DNA of 37,117 bases, taken from assembly GCA_013361685.1 (NCBI GenBank), contig JABFXP010000845.1:1-37117 (forward strand). The letters run 5' to 3'. The position numbers and the translations under genes are program-made. Each line of letters begins with the position of its first letter. Position 1 is the stretch's first letter. Positions 7,413-18,394 of the stretch are shown here, piece after piece. The notes under the pieces are model-generated. The model did no database searches. It saw only the letters and a program-made list of their open reading frames with translations, and had not been told where the DNA came from. This DNA is from Catenulispora sp. (GTDB taxonomy: Bacteria; Actinomycetota; Actinomycetes; Streptomycetales; Catenulisporaceae).

Positions 7413-9928
7413 CCGTGACTACGGAGAACTCTGCAGACAGCGGCAAGGAGGTGGCTGTGCCTTCGCCGCCCCCCGTCGAGCTCGTGACCATCACGATCGA
7501 CGGCGTCGAGCTGCAGGTGCCCAAGAACGAGCTGATCATCCGCTCCGCGGAGCGGATCGGGACCCAGGTCCCGCGGTTCTGCGACCACCCGCTGCTGGCG
7601 CCGGTCGGCGCCTGCCGGCAGTGCATCGTGGAGGTGGAGGGCCAGCGCAAGCCGGTGGCCTCCTGCACCACCACGGTCACCGACGGCATGGTGATCAAGA
7701 CCCAGCACAGCTCGCCGGTGGCCGAGAAGGCCCAGCGCGGGGTGATGGAGCTGCTGCTCATCAACCACCCGCTGGACTGCCCGATCTGCGACAAGGGCGG
7801 CGAGTGCCCGCTGCAGAACCAGGCGATGAGCAACGGCGCCGGGGAGTCCCGGTTCGAGGGTGTCAAGCGCACCTTCCCCAAGCCGATCAACATCTCCAGC
7901 CAGGTGCTGCTGGACCGGGAGCGCTGCGTGTCCTGCGCGCGCTGCACCCGGTTCGCCGACCAGATCGCCGGCGACCCGTTCATCACCCTGATCGAGCGCG
8001 GGGCGGAGCAGCAGGTCGGCATCTCGGTGGCCGAGGACCAGGACTTCGCGTCCTACTTCTCCGGCAACACCGTGCAGATCTGCCCGGTCGGCGCGCTCAC
8101 CGGCGCCGCCTACCGGTTCCGCTCGCGGCCCTTCGACCTGGTGTCCTCGCCCTCGGCGTGCGAGCACTGCGCCGCCGGCTGCGCGCTGCGGACCGACCAC
8201 CGGCGCGGCAAGGTCACCCGGCGGATGGCCGCCGCGGACCCGCAGGTGAACGAGGAGTGGAACTGCGACAAGGGGCGCTGGGCGTTCCAGTACGCGCAGG
8301 CCCCGGGCGCCAAGCGGATCACCACCCCGCTGATCCGGGACCGCGAGTCCGGGCAGCTGCGCCCGGCGTCCTGGCCGGAGGCGCTGGCCTTCGCCGCCGA
8401 CGGCCTGAACGCCGCCCGCGGCCGGGCCGCGGCGCTGGTGGGCGGGCGCCTCACGCTCGAGGACGCCTACGCCTACGCCAAGTTCACCCGGATCGCGCTG
8501 GAGACCAACGACATCGACTTCCGGGCCCGGCCGCACTCCGAGGAGGAGGCCGAGTTCCTGGCCGCGCACGTGGCCGGCACCGGGATGGCGACCACCTACG
8601 CCGATCTGGACGCCGCCCCGGCCGTGCTGCTGGTCGGCTTCGAGCCGGAGGAGGAGTCGCCGATCGTCTTCCTGCGGCTGCGCAAGAACGTGCTCGCGCG
8701 GCGGCTCGCGGTCTCGGCCATAGCGCCCTTCGCGACCCGCGGGCTGGACAAGCTCAAGGGCTCGCTGCTGAAGGCGGCGCCGCTGACCGAGCCGGCCTTC
8801 CTGGCCGCGCTGGCCGACGGCGGCGAGGACTCCGGGCTGGACGCGGCGGGGCTGCGCACCGCCCAGGCCCTGCGGGAGCCGGGCGCCGTGATCCTGGTCG
8901 GCGAGCGGCTGGCCGTGGTGCCCGGCGCGCTCACCGCCGCGGTGCAGCTGGCCCGGACCACCGGTGCCAAGCTGGCGTGGATCCCGCGCCGGGCCGGAGA
9001 GCGCGGCGCGCTGGAGGCCGGCGCGCTGCCGAACCTGTTGCCCGGCGGGCGCCCGATCACCGACTCCGACGCCCGCAACGAAGTGGCCGCGCAGTGGGGT
9101 GTCAGCACCCTGCCGGCCGGCTTCGGACGGGGCACCGGGGACATCGCGGACGCCGCGAACCTGGGCCGGCTGGCCGGCCTGGTGGTGGCCGGCGTCGACC
9201 CGTACGACCTGGCCGACCCCGAGGCGTTCCTCGAGGGACTGGAGCGGGTGCCGTGCGTGGTGTCGCTGGAGTTCCGGCACACCGCGGTGACCGAGCGGGC
9301 GCACGTGGTGTTCCCGGTCGCGCCGGTGGCCGAGAAGTCCGGCACCTTCGTGGACTGGGAGGGCCGCGCGCGGGCCTTCGAGACCGCCCTGGACGCCGAC
9401 GCGGTGCAGGCCGCCGGCCTCGGCGAGATGCCGGACCTGCGGGTGCTGGACCGGATCGCCGACGCCATGGACGTGCACCTGGGCCTGCCCACCGTCGGCG
9501 CCGCGCGGCACGAGCTCGCGCGGCTCGGATTGTGGGACGGCGACCGGATCTCGGCGCTGCACGGCGAGGCCGCCGAACTGCCCAAGCCGGCCGTCGGCGA
9601 GGCCGTGCTGGCCACCTGGCACCTGCTGCTGGACGAGGGCTCGCTGCAGTCCCACGAACCGTTCCTGGCCGGGACCCGCAAGCCCACGGTGGTCCTGCTG
9701 AGCAAGGAGACCGCCTCGGAGATCGAAGCCGCCGAGGGCGATCAAGTGACAGTCTCCACCGAGCACGGTTCCATCACCCTGCCGCTGCGGATCGCCGACC
9801 TGGCCGGCCGCGTGGTGTGGCTGCCGACGAACTCCCAGGGTTCGCAGGTCCGCCGCGCGCTGCGGGCGGACACCGGCTCGCTGGTCAAGATCGCGCGCGC
9901 CGCGACGGAAGTGGAGGCCACCGCATGA
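7409..9928 (+). CDS. nuoG: NADH-quinone oxidoreductase subunit G
   Basis: An 839-residue iron-sulfur subunit linking NuoF to the connecting arm. The N-terminal ferredoxin domain holds 2Fe-2S N1b (Cys58, 69, 72, 86). Next come the His-liganded 4Fe-4S N5 (His120, Cys124, 127, 133) and N4 (Cys173, 176, 179, 225). A fourth set, Cys251, Cys254, Cys258 and Cys286, matches the off-path cluster N7, kept in E. coli and Thermus but lost in mitochondria. The rest is a molybdopterin-oxidoreductase-like domain that is probably catalytically inactive, with a beta-rich C-terminal domain ([19 protein letters not shown]). The ATG at 7409 overlaps the nuoF stop. Confidence 0.96.
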   Translation: MTVTTENSADSGKEVAVPSPPPVELVTITIDGVELQVPKNELIIRSAERIGTQVPRFCDHPLLAPVGACRQCIVEVEGQRKPVASCTTTVTDGMVIKTQHSSPVAEKAQRGVMELLLINHPLDCPICDKGGECPLQNQAMSNGAGESRFEGVKRTFPKPINISSQVLLDRERCVSCARCTRFADQIAGDPFITLIERGAEQQVGISVAEDQDFASYFSGNTVQICPVGALTGAAYRFRSRPFDLVSSPSACEHCAAGCALRTDHRRGKVTRRMAAADPQVNEEWNCDKGRWAFQYAQAPGAKRITTPLIRDRESGQLRPASWPEALAFAADGLNAARGRAAALVGGRLTLEDAYAYAKFTRIALETNDIDFRARPHSEEEAEFLAAHVAGTGMATTYADLDAAPAVLLVGFEPEEESPIVFLRLRKNVLARRLAVSAIAPFATRGLDKLKGSLLKAAPLTEPAFLAALADGGEDSGLDAAGLRTAQALREPGAVILVGERLAVVPGALTAAVQLARTTGAKLAWIPRRAGERGALEAGALPNLLPGGRPITDSDARNEVAAQWGVSTLPAGFGRGTGDIADAANLGRLAGLVVAGVDPYDLADPEAFLEGLERVPCVVSLEFRHTAVTERAHVVFPVAPVAEKSGTFVDWEGRARAFETALDADAVQAAGLGEMPDLRVLDRIADAMDVHLGLPTVGAARHELARLGLWDGDRISALHGEAAELPKPAVGEAVLATWHLLLDEGSLQSHEPFLAGTRKPTVVLLSKETASEIEAAEGDQVTVSTEHGSITLPLRIADLAGRVVWLPTNSQGSQVRRALRADTGSLVKIARAATEVEATA

Positions 9929-11346
9929 GCGCCCTGACTGTGCTGGCGTCCCACGCGGTCGCCCCGCTGGCCGCGGACGCCACCAATCCGCCGAACTACG
10001 AGCACCTGCAGTACTTCGGCCGGGACCCGTGGTGGCTGATCCTGATCAAGGTGGTCGCGGTCTTCGCGTTCCTGGTCGTCACCGTGCTGATGGCGATCCT
10101 GTTCGAGCGCAAGATCGTCGGCTACATGCAGCAGCGCATCGGCCCGAACCGCACCGGCCCCTGGGGCCTGCTGCAGTCGCTGGCCGACGGTGTGAAGCTG
10201 ATGCTCAAGGAAGACATCATCCCCACCGCGGCGGACAAGATCGTCTTCATCATCGCGCCGCTGATCTCCACCATCCCGGCGTTCCTGGCGATCGCCGTGG
10301 TGCCCTTCGGCCCGGCGGACAACCAGGTGTCGATCTTCGGGCACCGCACCCCGCTGCAGCTGACCGACCTGCCGGTGTCCATCCTGTACGTGCTGGCCGC
10401 GACGTCGATCGGCATCTACGGGATCGTCCTGGCCGGCTGGGCCTCCGGCTCGACCTACCCGCTGCTGGGCGGCCTGCGCTCGACCGCGCAGATGATCTCC
10501 TACGAGATCGCGATGTCGCTGTCGTTCGTGGCGGTGTTCATGTACGCGGGCACGATGAGCACCTCGGGCATCGTGGCCAGCCAGCACAGCTGGTGGAACG
10601 CGCTGCCGCTGCTGCCCTCGTTCGTGATCTACATCGTGTCGATGGTCGGCGAGACCAACCGCGCGCCGTTCGACCTCCCGGAGGCCGAGGGCGAGCTGGT
10701 CGGCGGCTTCCACACCGAGTACTCCTCGATCAAGTTCGCGCTGTTCTTCCTCGCCGAGTACATCAACATGGTCACCGTCTCCTCGCTGGCGGTGCTGATG
10801 TTCCTCGGCGGCTGGCACGCCCCGTTCGGGCTGGTGTCGGTCTGGGCCGGCGCGAACAGCGGCTGGTGGCCGGTGCTGTGGTACGTCGGCAAGCTGGTGC
10901 TGTTCATGCTCTTCTTCTTCTGGCTGCGCGCCACGCTGCCCCGGCTGCGCTACGACCAGTTCATGAAGCTGGGCTGGAAGGTGCTGATCCCGGTCTCGCT
11001 GGTGTGGCTGCTGGCGGTGGCGACGGTGCGGACCATGAAGAACCAGGGCGACCTGGACCGCTCGCACCTGATCTACCTGCTGGGCCCGGTGATCGGGATC
11101 GTGGTGGTCGTCTGGGTGATCAGCGAGCTGCGGTACCGGCAGACCGACGCCCAGGAGAAGGCCGAGCAGGCCGCGGCCGCCGCCCGGCCGTTCGACCCGA
11201 TGGCCCAGGGCTTCCCGGTGCCGCCGCTGCCGGGCCAGGCGCTGCCGGCCTACACGCCGCGCCGGCCCCGGGCCGCCCTGGTGGGCGCCGTCGTGGACAC
11301 CGCGCAGAGCCCGGAACCGGAAACCGCAGGAGACTCCGATGGCTGA
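9925..11346 (+). CDS. nuoH: NADH-quinone oxidoreductase subunit H
   Basis: A 473-residue membrane subunit that joins the hydrophilic arm to the proton-pumping arm and forms the membrane side of the quinone channel. Signatures are [20 protein letters not shown] near residues 59-78, and the acidic loop [26 protein letters not shown], which carries the conserved acidic residues of the quinone/proton link. About eight hydrophobic helices. The C-terminal tail after the last helix (from about residue 405) is roughly 70 residues, Pro/Ala-rich and cytoplasmic, longer than in E. coli. GTGGAGG precedes the ATG, which overlaps nuoG by 4 bp; the end overlaps nuoI by 8 bp. Confidence 0.97.
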   Translation: MSALTVLASHAVAPLAADATNPPNYEHLQYFGRDPWWLILIKVVAVFAFLVVTVLMAILFERKIVGYMQQRIGPNRTGPWGLLQSLADGVKLMLKEDIIPTAADKIVFIIAPLISTIPAFLAIAVVPFGPADNQVSIFGHRTPLQLTDLPVSILYVLAATSIGIYGIVLAGWASGSTYPLLGGLRSTAQMISYEIAMSLSFVAVFMYAGTMSTSGIVASQHSWWNALPLLPSFVIYIVSMVGETNRAPFDLPEAEGELVGGFHTEYSSIKFALFFLAEYINMVTVSSLAVLMFLGGWHAPFGLVSVWAGANSGWWPVLWYVGKLVLFMLFFFWLRATLPRLRYDQFMKLGWKVLIPVSLVWLLAVATVRTMKNQGDLDRSHLIYLLGPVIGIVVVVWVISELRYRQTDAQEKAEQAAAAARPFDPMAQGFPVPPLPGQALPAYTPRRPRAALVGAVVDTAQSPEPETAGDSDG

Positions 11347-11965
11347 CCAGCAGAACCCCTACTCCGACCCGGAGAAGCCGAAGAACCCGCTGGCCCCGGT
11401 CGCCGGGTTCGGCGTCACCTTCTCGACGATGTTCAAGAAGCGGACGACCGAGCAGTACCCGGAGGAGCCGAAGCAGACCGCGCTGCGGTTCCACGGCCGG
11501 CACCAGCTCAACCGGCACCCCGACGGGCTGGAGAAGTGCGTCGGGTGCGAGCTGTGCGCCTGGGCGTGTCCGGCGGACGCGATCTACGTCGAGGGCGCGG
11601 ACAACACCGACGAGGAGCGCTACTCCCCGGGTGAGCGCTACGGCCGGGTCTACCAGATCAACTACCTGCGCTGCATCCTGTGCGGGCTGTGCATCGAGGC
11701 CTGCCCGACCCGGGCGCTGACCATGACGAACGAGTTCGAGCTCGCCGACGACTCGCGGGCCAAGCTCATCTACACCAAGGACGAGCTGCTGGTCGGCCTG
11801 TCCGAGGGCATGGTGGACGCGCCGCACTCGATCTTCCCGGGCATGACCGCGAAGGACTACTACGAGGGCAAGGTCACCGCGGCCGCGCCGGGCACCGTCC
11901 CGCAGCCGCGCGCCTCGCAGCACAAGGAAGACGCGCGGGCGTTCGCAGACAGGGAGGAGGCGTGA
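11339..11965 (+). CDS. nuoI: NADH-quinone oxidoreductase subunit I
   Basis: A 208-residue 8Fe ferredoxin-type subunit carrying 4Fe-4S clusters N6a and N6b, which pass electrons from NuoG to N2 in NuoB. The two motifs are Cys67-Cys70-Cys73-Cys77 ([12 protein letters not shown]) and Cys112-Cys115-Cys118-Cys122 ([12 protein letters not shown]). The N-terminal helix (residues 15-35, [12 protein letters not shown]) lies along the membrane arm. The C-terminal 40 residues are variable and charged. CAGGAGA precedes the ATG, which lies inside the last codons of nuoH. Confidence 0.97.
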   Translation: MADQQNPYSDPEKPKNPLAPVAGFGVTFSTMFKKRTTEQYPEEPKQTALRFHGRHQLNRHPDGLEKCVGCELCAWACPADAIYVEGADNTDEERYSPGERYGRVYQINYLRCILCGLCIEACPTRALTMTNEFELADDSRAKLIYTKDELLVGLSEGMVDAPHSIFPGMTAKDYYEGKVTAAAPGTVPQPRASQHKEDARAFADREEA

Positions 11966-12825
11966 TGCATCCGGCACTCGGCCAACCCCTGGCCGCCGCC
12001 GCGACCGCGGGGCTGACCAAGACCTCCACCGGTGAGGCGTTCCAGTTCTGGATCCTCGGCGCGGTGGCCGTACTCGGCGCGCTGGGCATGGTGCTGAGCA
12101 AGAAGGCCGTGCACTCGGCGCTGTCGCTGGCCACGACCATGGTCTGCCTGGCGGTCTTCTACCTGGCGCAGGGGGCGTACTTCCTCGGCGTGGTGCAGAT
12201 CGTGGTCTACACCGGCGCGATCATGATGCTGTTCCTGTTCGTGCTGATGCTGGTCGGCGTCTCCAGCGCCGACTCCCTGGTGGAGACCATCAAGGGCCAG
12301 CGCAAGCTGGCGGTGCTGGCCGGCGTCGGGTTCGCGGTGCTGATCATGGTCACCCTGGGCCACGCGCGGCTGGGCACGTTCAAGGGCGCGGGCGCGGCGA
12401 ACGCCGGCGGCGGCAACGTGAAGAACCTGGCGGACGTGATCTTCAGCAAGTACTTCTGGGCCTTCGAGGTCACCTCGGCGCTGCTGATCACCGCGGCGGT
12501 CGGGGCGATGGTGCTGACCCACCGGGAGCGCCTGGTGGCCCGCAAGTCGCAGAAGGAGCTGGTCGAGGAGCGGGTGCGCACCGGTCAGCGGATGACGCCG
12601 CTGCCGACGCCCGGCGTCTACGCGCGGCACAACGCGGTGGACATCCCCGCGCTGCTGCCGGACGGCTCGGTGGCCGAGGACTCGGTCAACGCCACGCTGG
12701 TGGCCCGCACCCCGGTGCGGGACGCGGTCGGGCTGACCGCGGTGACCAAGCAGGCCATGGCCGTGCCGCGGCAGGGCGACGCTCCGGAACTCGAGAACGC
12801 CTCGTCGAACGGAGCCGCCGAATGA
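11965..12825 (+). CDS. nuoJ: NADH-quinone oxidoreductase subunit J
   Basis: A 286-residue membrane subunit with five hydrophobic helices in its first 180 residues, including the family segment [24 protein letters not shown], which contains the pi-bulge helix thought to gate coupling between the two arms. The C-terminal 95 residues are hydrophilic, much longer than in E. coli, and of unknown role. The ATG at 11965 overlaps the nuoI stop (TGATG). An in-frame GTG lies one codon upstream at 11962, and GGGAGGAGG could serve either. It overlaps nuoK by 4 bp. Confidence 0.96.
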   Translation: MHPALGQPLAAAATAGLTKTSTGEAFQFWILGAVAVLGALGMVLSKKAVHSALSLATTMVCLAVFYLAQGAYFLGVVQIVVYTGAIMMLFLFVLMLVGVSSADSLVETIKGQRKLAVLAGVGFAVLIMVTLGHARLGTFKGAGAANAGGGNVKNLADVIFSKYFWAFEVTSALLITAAVGAMVLTHRERLVARKSQKELVEERVRTGQRMTPLPTPGVYARHNAVDIPALLPDGSVAEDSVNATLVARTPVRDAVGLTAVTKQAMAVPRQGDAPELENASSNGAAE

Positions 12826-13121
12826 ACCCCGAGAACTACCTCTTCCTGTCCGCGCTGCTGTTCACCATCGGCGCCTTCGGGGTCCTGATCCGGCGCAACG
12901 CCATCGTGGTCTTCATGTGCGTGGAGCTCATGCTCAACGCGGTGAACCTGTCGCTGGTGACTTTCTCCCGGATGCACGGCGACCTCACCGGTCAGGTCAT
13001 CGCCTTCTTCACGATGGTGGTGGCGGCCGCGGAGGTCGTGGTCGGACTGGCCATCATCGTTTCTGTGTTCCGTACCCGCCGCTCGGCTTCGGTCGACGAC
13101 GCGAACCTGCTTAAGTACTGA
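12822..13121 (+). CDS. nuoK: NADH-quinone oxidoreductase subunit K
   Basis: A 99-residue membrane subunit with three hydrophobic helices, homologous to MrpC of cation/proton antiporters. The conserved membrane glutamates are present in [14 protein letters not shown] (E35-like) and [11 protein letters not shown] (E72-like), which are needed for proton transfer in E. coli. It has the usual family length. It overlaps nuoJ by 4 bp (ATGA), and 19 bp separate it from nuoL. Confidence 0.97.
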   Translation: MNPENYLFLSALLFTIGAFGVLIRRNAIVVFMCVELMLNAVNLSLVTFSRMHGDLTGQVIAFFTMVVAAAEVVVGLAIIVSVFRTRRSASVDDANLLKY

Positions 13122-13140
13122 GAGGCGGGCCGACGAAAAC

Positions 13141-15057
13141 ATGCAAAGCTTTATCTGGCTTGTTCCCGGACTGCCGCTTTTCGGTGCGGCAGTCCTGCTC
13201 CTGGGGGGCAAGCGCACCAACGCCTGGGGGCACCTGCTGGGCTGCCTGACGGCACTCGGCAGTTTCGCGATCGGCGCGGGCCTGTTCTTCACGATGCTCG
13301 GCAAGCACGGCGCCGAGCGCAGCATGCACCAGCACCTGTACTCCTGGGTCCCGGTGCCGGGGACGGGGCAGAACCCGTTCCAGGCCGACGTGGCCTTCCA
13401 GCTGGACCAGCTCTCGATGGTCTTCGTGCTGCTGATCACCGGTGTCGGATCGCTGATCCACATCTACTCGATCGGCTACATGAGCCACGACAAGGAGCGC
13501 CGGAAGTTCTTCAGCTACCTGAACCTCTTCCTGGCGGCCATGCTGGTGCTGGTCCTGGCTGACAACTACCTGCTGCTGTACGTCGGCTGGGAGGGCGTCG
13601 GTCTGGCGTCCTACCTGCTGATCGGCTTCTGGCAGCACAAGCCGAGCGCGGCGGCCGCGGCGAAGAAGGCGTTCATCGTCAACCGGGTCGGCGACGTCGG
13701 CCTGTCGATCGCCGTGATGCTGATGTTCGTCACCTTCGGGTCGTTCAGCTTCGGCACCGTCTTCGGCGCCGCGAGGGGCGCGACCGGCGGCACGCTCACC
13801 GCGATCGGGATCATGCTGCTGCTGGCCGCCTGCGGCAAGTCGGCGCAGTTCCCGCTGCAGACCTGGCTCGGCGACGCGATGGAGGGCCCGACCCCGGTCA
13901 GCGCCCTGATCCACGCCGCGACCATGGTGACCGCGGGCGTCTACCTGATCGTCCGCTCGCACGCGATCTTCGACATGTCGCCGACCGCGCGCCTGCTGGT
14001 GACCATCGTCGGCGCGATCACGCTGCTGCTCGGTGCGATCATCGGTTGTGCCAAGGACGACATCAAGAAGGGCCTGGCCGGCTCCACGATGTCGCAGATC
14101 GGCTACATGATCCTGGCCGCGGGCCTGGGCCCGATCGGCTACGCCTTCGCGATCATGCACCTGGTCACCCACGGCTTCTTCAAAGCCGGGCTGTTCCTGG
14201 GCGCCGGGTCGGTCATGCACGGCATGAACGACGAGGTGGACATGCGCCGCTACGGCGGCCTGCGCAAGTACATGCCGGTCACCTTCGGCACCTTCTTCCT
14301 CGGCTACCTGGCGATCATCGGCTGCCCGCCGTTCTCGGGGTACTTCTCCAAGGACAAGATCATCGAGGCCGCGTTCAGCAAGGGCGGCACCTCGGGCTGG
14401 ATCCTGGGCGGCGCGGCCCTGCTGGGCGCGCTGATCACCGCGTTCTACATGACCCGCATGGTGATCATGACCTTCTTCGGCGAGAAGCGCTGGGCCCAGG
14501 ACGCCGAAGGCCACGAGCCGCACCCGCACGAGTCGCCGTCCAACATGGTGCTGCCGATGCTGGTGCTGGCGGTCGGCTCGGTCGGTGCCGGGTTCCTGTT
14601 CAACCTGAACGACGCGTTCGTCAACTGGCTGGAGCCGGTGACCGGGCCGCGCCCGGAGGGCAAGCTGCCCAGCGGTCTGAACTCCACCACGCTGTCGGCC
14701 GTCATCCTGGTGGCGGTGGCCGTGGGGGTCGGGATCGCGGTCCTGCAGTACGGCACCCGCAAGGTGCCCGCCGTCGCCCCGCGCGGCTCGATCATCACCG
14801 TGGCGGCCCGCAAGGACCTGTACGGCGACGCCTTCAACGAGGCGGCGCTGATGCGCCCCGGCCAGTACCTGACCCGGACTCTGGTCTACACCGACAACCG
14901 CGGCGTGGACGGGGCGATCAACGGCCTGGCGGCGCTGGTCGGCGGGACATCCGGGCGCCTGCGGCGGCTCCAGAACGGGTTCGTCCGCTCCTACGCCCTG
15001 TCCATGTTCGGGGGAGCGGCTGCGCTGGTCGCCGCGATCCTGTTCGCGAAGCTGTAG
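13141..15057 (+). CDS. nuoL: NADH-quinone oxidoreductase subunit L
   Basis: A 638-residue antiporter-like subunit at the far end of the membrane arm. About 16 hydrophobic helices are visible. Key charged residues of the Mrp-type channel are present: Glu151 ([10 protein letters not shown], equivalent to E. coli E144), Lys233 ([12 protein letters not shown], equivalent to K229) and a His in [13 protein letters not shown] near 258. The amphipathic lateral helix should lie in the last 130 residues. The ATG at 13141 is preceded by GAGAGGCGGG, somewhat far upstream. nuoM follows after 15 bp. Confidence 0.97.
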   Translation: MQSFIWLVPGLPLFGAAVLLLGGKRTNAWGHLLGCLTALGSFAIGAGLFFTMLGKHGAERSMHQHLYSWVPVPGTGQNPFQADVAFQLDQLSMVFVLLITGVGSLIHIYSIGYMSHDKERRKFFSYLNLFLAAMLVLVLADNYLLLYVGWEGVGLASYLLIGFWQHKPSAAAAAKKAFIVNRVGDVGLSIAVMLMFVTFGSFSFGTVFGAARGATGGTLTAIGIMLLLAACGKSAQFPLQTWLGDAMEGPTPVSALIHAATMVTAGVYLIVRSHAIFDMSPTARLLVTIVGAITLLLGAIIGCAKDDIKKGLAGSTMSQIGYMILAAGLGPIGYAFAIMHLVTHGFFKAGLFLGAGSVMHGMNDEVDMRRYGGLRKYMPVTFGTFFLGYLAIIGCPPFSGYFSKDKIIEAAFSKGGTSGWILGGAALLGALITAFYMTRMVIMTFFGEKRWAQDAEGHEPHPHESPSNMVLPMLVLAVGSVGAGFLFNLNDAFVNWLEPVTGPRPEGKLPSGLNSTTLSAVILVAVAVGVGIAVLQYGTRKVPAVAPRGSIITVAARKDLYGDAFNEAALMRPGQYLTRTLVYTDNRGVDGAINGLAALVGGTSGRLRRLQNGFVRSYALSMFGGAAALVAAILFAKL

Positions 15058-15072
15058 AGGGAGTTGAGATAA

Positions 15073-16650
15073 ATGAGCAGCTTCCCCTGGTTGACCACGC
15101 TGGGCGCGGTCCCGCTGGTCGGCGCGGCCGCCGTGGCCGCCGTGCCGAAGGAGAAGGCCGACCTGGCCAAGAAGGTCGCCCTGGCCTTCAGCACGGCCAC
15201 GCTCGGTGTCGCGGTCGCGATGGCCACGCAGTTCAAGAAGGGCGGGGACCGGTTCCAGTTCACCGAGACCCACTCCTGGATCAAGGCCTTCCACATCAAC
15301 TACGGACTCGGGGTCGACGGCATCGCGCTGGTGCTGATCCTGATGGCCGCGGTGCTGATGCCGGTCGTGCTGCTGGCGGCCTGGAACGACGCCGATGAGT
15401 CACAGGCCGCGGGCAAGCGCTCGGTGCGGGCCTACTTCTCGTTGTTCCTGCTGCTGGAGACCATGATGATCGGGGTCTTCGCGGCCACCGATCTGTTCCT
15501 GTTCTACGTGTTCTTCGAAGCCATGCTGATCCCGATGTACTTCCTCATCGGGTCCTTCGGCGGGGCGCAGCGGTCCTACGCCGCGGTGAAGTTCCTGCTG
15601 TACTCGCTGTTCGGCGGGCTGTTCATGCTGGCCGCGCTGATCGGCCTGTACGTGGCCTCCGGCCGGCACCTGAGCTCGGCGACGTTCGACTTCACCACCC
15701 TGTCCAACGCGGTGGCCGCCGGCCAGCTGGGGATCAGCCCGGGCCTGGCCAAGGCGCTGTTCCTCGGGTTCTTCGTGGCCTTCGCGGTGAAGGCGCCGCT
15801 GTTCCCGTTCCACACCTGGCTGCCGGACGCCGCGGCCGAGGCCACGCCGGGCTCGGCGGTGCTGCTGGTCGGCGTGCTGGACAAGGTCGGCACCTTCGGG
15901 ATGCTGCGGTACTGCCTGGAGCTGTTCCCGGGGGCGTCGAAGTTCTTCACGCCGCTGGTGATCGGGATGGCGATCGTCGGCACCCTGTACGGCGCGCTGC
16001 TGGCCATCGGGCAGACCGACATCAAGCGCCTGATCGCCTACACCTCGATCTCGCACTTCGGCCTGATCACGCTCGGCATCTTCGCGATGACCTCGCGCGG
16101 GCAGAGCGGCGCCTCGCTCTACATGGTGAACCACGGCCTGTCCACCGGCGCGCTGTTCATCGTCGCCGGCTTCCTGATCTCCCGCCGCGGCTCGCAGCTG
16201 ATCGACGACTACGGCGGCGTGAACAAGGTGGCGCCCAAGCTGGCCGGGGTGTTCCTGATCGCCGGGCTGTCCTCGCTGGCGCTGCCGGGTCTGTCCTCGT
16301 TCGTCTCGGAGTTCCTGGTCCTGGTCGGGACCTTCGAGCGCTACAAGGCGGTCTCGATCGTGGCCACCACCGCGATCATCCTGGCCGCGATCTACGTGCT
16401 CTGGCTCTACCAGCGGACCATGACCGGCCCGCTGAAGTCGGGGCTGGAGAAGATGACGGACCTGCGCCCGCGCGAGGTGGTGGCGGTCGCCCCGCTGATC
16501 GCGCTGATCATCGGCCTGGGCTTCTACCCCAAGCCGGTGCTCGACATCGTGAACCCGTCCGTCAACACCACCCTGTCGCACGTTCAGAAGCAGGACCCGG
16601 CTCCGGCCGTGAACGCGACGCAGACCCTGCCGAAGGCGGAACCGAAGTGA
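15073..16650 (+). CDS. nuoM: NADH-quinone oxidoreductase subunit M
   Basis: A 525-residue antiporter-like proton channel subunit with about 14 hydrophobic helices. Glu149 in FYVFFEAMLIPMY and Lys240 in FAVKAPLFPFHTWLPDAA match the essential E144 and K234 of E. coli NuoM. The C-terminal tail after the last helix is short and rich in Ala/Pro. GGGAG lies about 9 nt before the ATG. The end overlaps the nuoN start (GTGA). Confidence 0.97.
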   Translation: MSSFPWLTTLGAVPLVGAAAVAAVPKEKADLAKKVALAFSTATLGVAVAMATQFKKGGDRFQFTETHSWIKAFHINYGLGVDGIALVLILMAAVLMPVVLLAAWNDADESQAAGKRSVRAYFSLFLLLETMMIGVFAATDLFLFYVFFEAMLIPMYFLIGSFGGAQRSYAAVKFLLYSLFGGLFMLAALIGLYVASGRHLSSATFDFTTLSNAVAAGQLGISPGLAKALFLGFFVAFAVKAPLFPFHTWLPDAAAEATPGSAVLLVGVLDKVGTFGMLRYCLELFPGASKFFTPLVIGMAIVGTLYGALLAIGQTDIKRLIAYTSISHFGLITLGIFAMTSRGQSGASLYMVNHGLSTGALFIVAGFLISRRGSQLIDDYGGVNKVAPKLAGVFLIAGLSSLALPGLSSFVSEFLVLVGTFERYKAVSIVATTAIILAAIYVLWLYQRTMTGPLKSGLEKMTDLRPREVVAVAPLIALIIGLGFYPKPVLDIVNPSVNTTLSHVQKQDPAPAVNATQTLPKAEPK

Positions 16651-18287
16651 GCGTTCTGACTCTCCTCGCGGCGGCGCCGGGCGGTCCGGCCGACGCCCCG
16701 GCGAACACCTTCACCGCCCCGCACGTGGAGTACCGGGCGCTGATGCCGATGCTGGTGGTGTTCGGCGCGGCCGCCGCCGGGATCCTCATCGAGGCCTTCC
16801 TGCCCCGGACCCGCCGGTACTGGGCCCAGGTCGGGCTCTCGCTGGCCGGGGTCCTGGTGGCCCTGGGCTTCGTGATCTCCAACCACGGCATGGCCCAGAC
16901 CACCGCCGCCGACGCGGTGTCGGTGGACGGCGTGACGCTGTTCCTGCAGGGCACCATCCTGGCGCTGGCCGTGCTGGCGATCCTGCTGGTGGCCGAGCGC
17001 GGGACCGGCACGGCCGACCTGGACGCCTTCGCGGCCCAGGGCGCCTCCGCCCCGGGCTCCGGCGGCGAGCGGGCCGCCGAGGCCGCCGGGCTGCGCTCCA
17101 CCGAGGTGTTCCCGCTGATGCTGTTCTCGGTCGGCGGCATGCTGCTGTTCCCGGCCGCCAACGACCTGCTGACCTCGTTCGTGGCGCTGGAAGTGCTCTC
17201 GCTGCCGCTGTACCTGCTGTGCGGGCTGGCGCGCCGCCGCCGGCTGCTGTCGCAGGAAGCGGCGATGAAGTACTTCCTGCTGGGAGCGTTCTCCTCGGCG
17301 TTCTTCCTCTACGGCGTGGCGATGATCTACGGCTACTCCGGCTCGGTCCGGTTCTCCGACATCTCGGCCGCGATCTCCGCCGCGCCGCACTCCGACGTGC
17401 TGCTGCTGGCCGGGATCGCGCTGCTGGCGGTCGGCCTGCTGTTCAAGGTCGGCGCGGTGCCGTTCCACGCCTGGACCCCGGACGTCTACCAGGGCGCGCC
17501 GACCCCGATCACCGGGTTCATGGCGGCGGCCACCAAGGTGTCCGCGTTCGGCGCGCTGCTGCGCGTGGCCTACGTGGCGCTGCCGGGCATGCGCTGGGAC
17601 TGGCGGCCGGTGCTGTGGGGCGTGGCGATCCTGACCATGCTGGTCGGCGCGGTCCTGGCGATCACCCAGCGGGACATCAAGCGGATGCTGGCGTACTCGG
17701 CGATCCTCAACGCCGGGTACATCCTGCTCGGTGTGATCTCCACCACGTCCAAGGGCGTCAGCTCCACGCTGTTCTACCTGGCCGCCTACGGCTTCGCGAC
17801 GATCGGCGCCTTCGCCGTGGTCACCCTGGTGCGCGAGGGCGTTCCGGGCCGGCCGGGCGCGGACGGGTCGCGGACCCCGGACGAGGTCGGCGGCGAGGCC
17901 ACCGACCTGTCGGCGTGGGCCGGTCTGGGGAAGCGCTCCCCGCTGCTGGCGGCCTGCTTCACGGTGTTCCTGCTCGCCTTCGCGGGCATTCCGCTCACCT
18001 CGGGCTTCACCGGCAAGTTCGCGCTGTTCACCGCGGCCATCGACGGCGGCGCCTGGCCGCTGGTCATCGTCGGTGTCATCGCCTCGGCGGCGGCCGCGTT
18101 CTTCTACGTGCGGGTCATCGTGCTGATGTACTTCAGCGAGCCGCTGGCCGAAGGGCCGGTCGTGGTGGTGCCGTCGATGATGACCACGGTGGCCCTGGGC
18201 CTGACGGTGATCGTCACGATCGCCCTGGGCGTGCTGCCGCAGATGGCGCTGGACCTGGCGGACAAGGCGGCGTATTTCGTGCAGTGA
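16647..18287 (+). CDS. nuoN: NADH-quinone oxidoreductase subunit N
   Basis: A 546-residue antiporter-like subunit, last gene of the operon. About 14 hydrophobic helices. Glu182 (SFVALEVLSLPLYLL) and Lys267 (GLLFKVGAVPFHAWTPD) match E133 and K217 of E. coli NuoN. Two hydrophilic insertions, at about residues 118-150 and 397-430 (the latter containing PGRPGADGSRTPDEVGGEA), are larger than in E. coli. The GTG start at 16647 overlaps the nuoM stop. Three hairpins follow the stop. Confidence 0.96.
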   Translation: MSVLTLLAAAPGGPADAPANTFTAPHVEYRALMPMLVVFGAAAAGILIEAFLPRTRRYWAQVGLSLAGVLVALGFVISNHGMAQTTAADAVSVDGVTLFLQGTILALAVLAILLVAERGTGTADLDAFAAQGASAPGSGGERAAEAAGLRSTEVFPLMLFSVGGMLLFPAANDLLTSFVALEVLSLPLYLLCGLARRRRLLSQEAAMKYFLLGAFSSAFFLYGVAMIYGYSGSVRFSDISAAISAAPHSDVLLLAGIALLAVGLLFKVGAVPFHAWTPDVYQGAPTPITGFMAAATKVSAFGALLRVAYVALPGMRWDWRPVLWGVAILTMLVGAVLAITQRDIKRMLAYSAILNAGYILLGVISTTSKGVSSTLFYLAAYGFATIGAFAVVTLVREGVPGRPGADGSRTPDEVGGEATDLSAWAGLGKRSPLLAACFTVFLLAFAGIPLTSGFTGKFALFTAAIDGGAWPLVIVGVIASAAAAFFYVRVIVLMYFSEPLAEGPVVVVPSMMTTVALGLTVIVTIALGVLPQMALDLADKAAYFVQ

Positions 18288-18288
18288 C

Positions 18289-18319
18289 AGCGGTTCGCGC
18301 GCAATGCGCGCGAACCGCT
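18289..18319 (+). terminator. nuo operon terminator hairpin 1
   Basis: AGCGGTTCGCGCGCA (18289-18303) is the exact reverse complement of TGCGCGCGAACCGCT (18305-18319), giving a stem of about 14 bp with a tight loop. It begins 2 bp after the nuoN stop. There is no T-tract. Confidence 0.85.
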
Positions 18320-18331
18320 CAGCGAACCATC

Positions 18332-18363
18332 GAGCCCCGGGCCACGTTGCTGGCCTGGGGCTC
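18332..18363 (+). terminator. nuo operon terminator hairpin 2
   Basis: GAGCCCCGGGCCA (18332-18344) pairs with TGGCCTGGGGCTC (18351-18363) over 13 bp with one G-U wobble and a 6-nt loop. It is followed by GTTTC, so it has a minimal T-run. Confidence 0.82.
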
Positions 18364-18371
18364 GTTTCGGT

Positions 18372-18394
18372 CCGCCCGGACGTTGACCGGGCGG
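18372..18394. terminator. Third hairpin after nuoN
   Basis: CCGCCCGG (18372-18379) and CCGGGCGG (18387-18394) form a perfect 8-bp stem with a 7-nt loop. It may add to termination or may be an operator before the polyprenyl synthase gene; the sequence does not decide this. Confidence 0.45.

Noticed and set aside
7135-9924. Long 5' extension of the nuoH frame back through nuoG
   Set aside because: The frame is only open by chance. A good ribosome binding site and family homology both start NuoH at 9925.
13111-15294. 727-codon leftward frame opposite nuoL and nuoM
   Set aside because: Antisense shadow with Gln/Arg/His-rich sequence and no recognisable motif.
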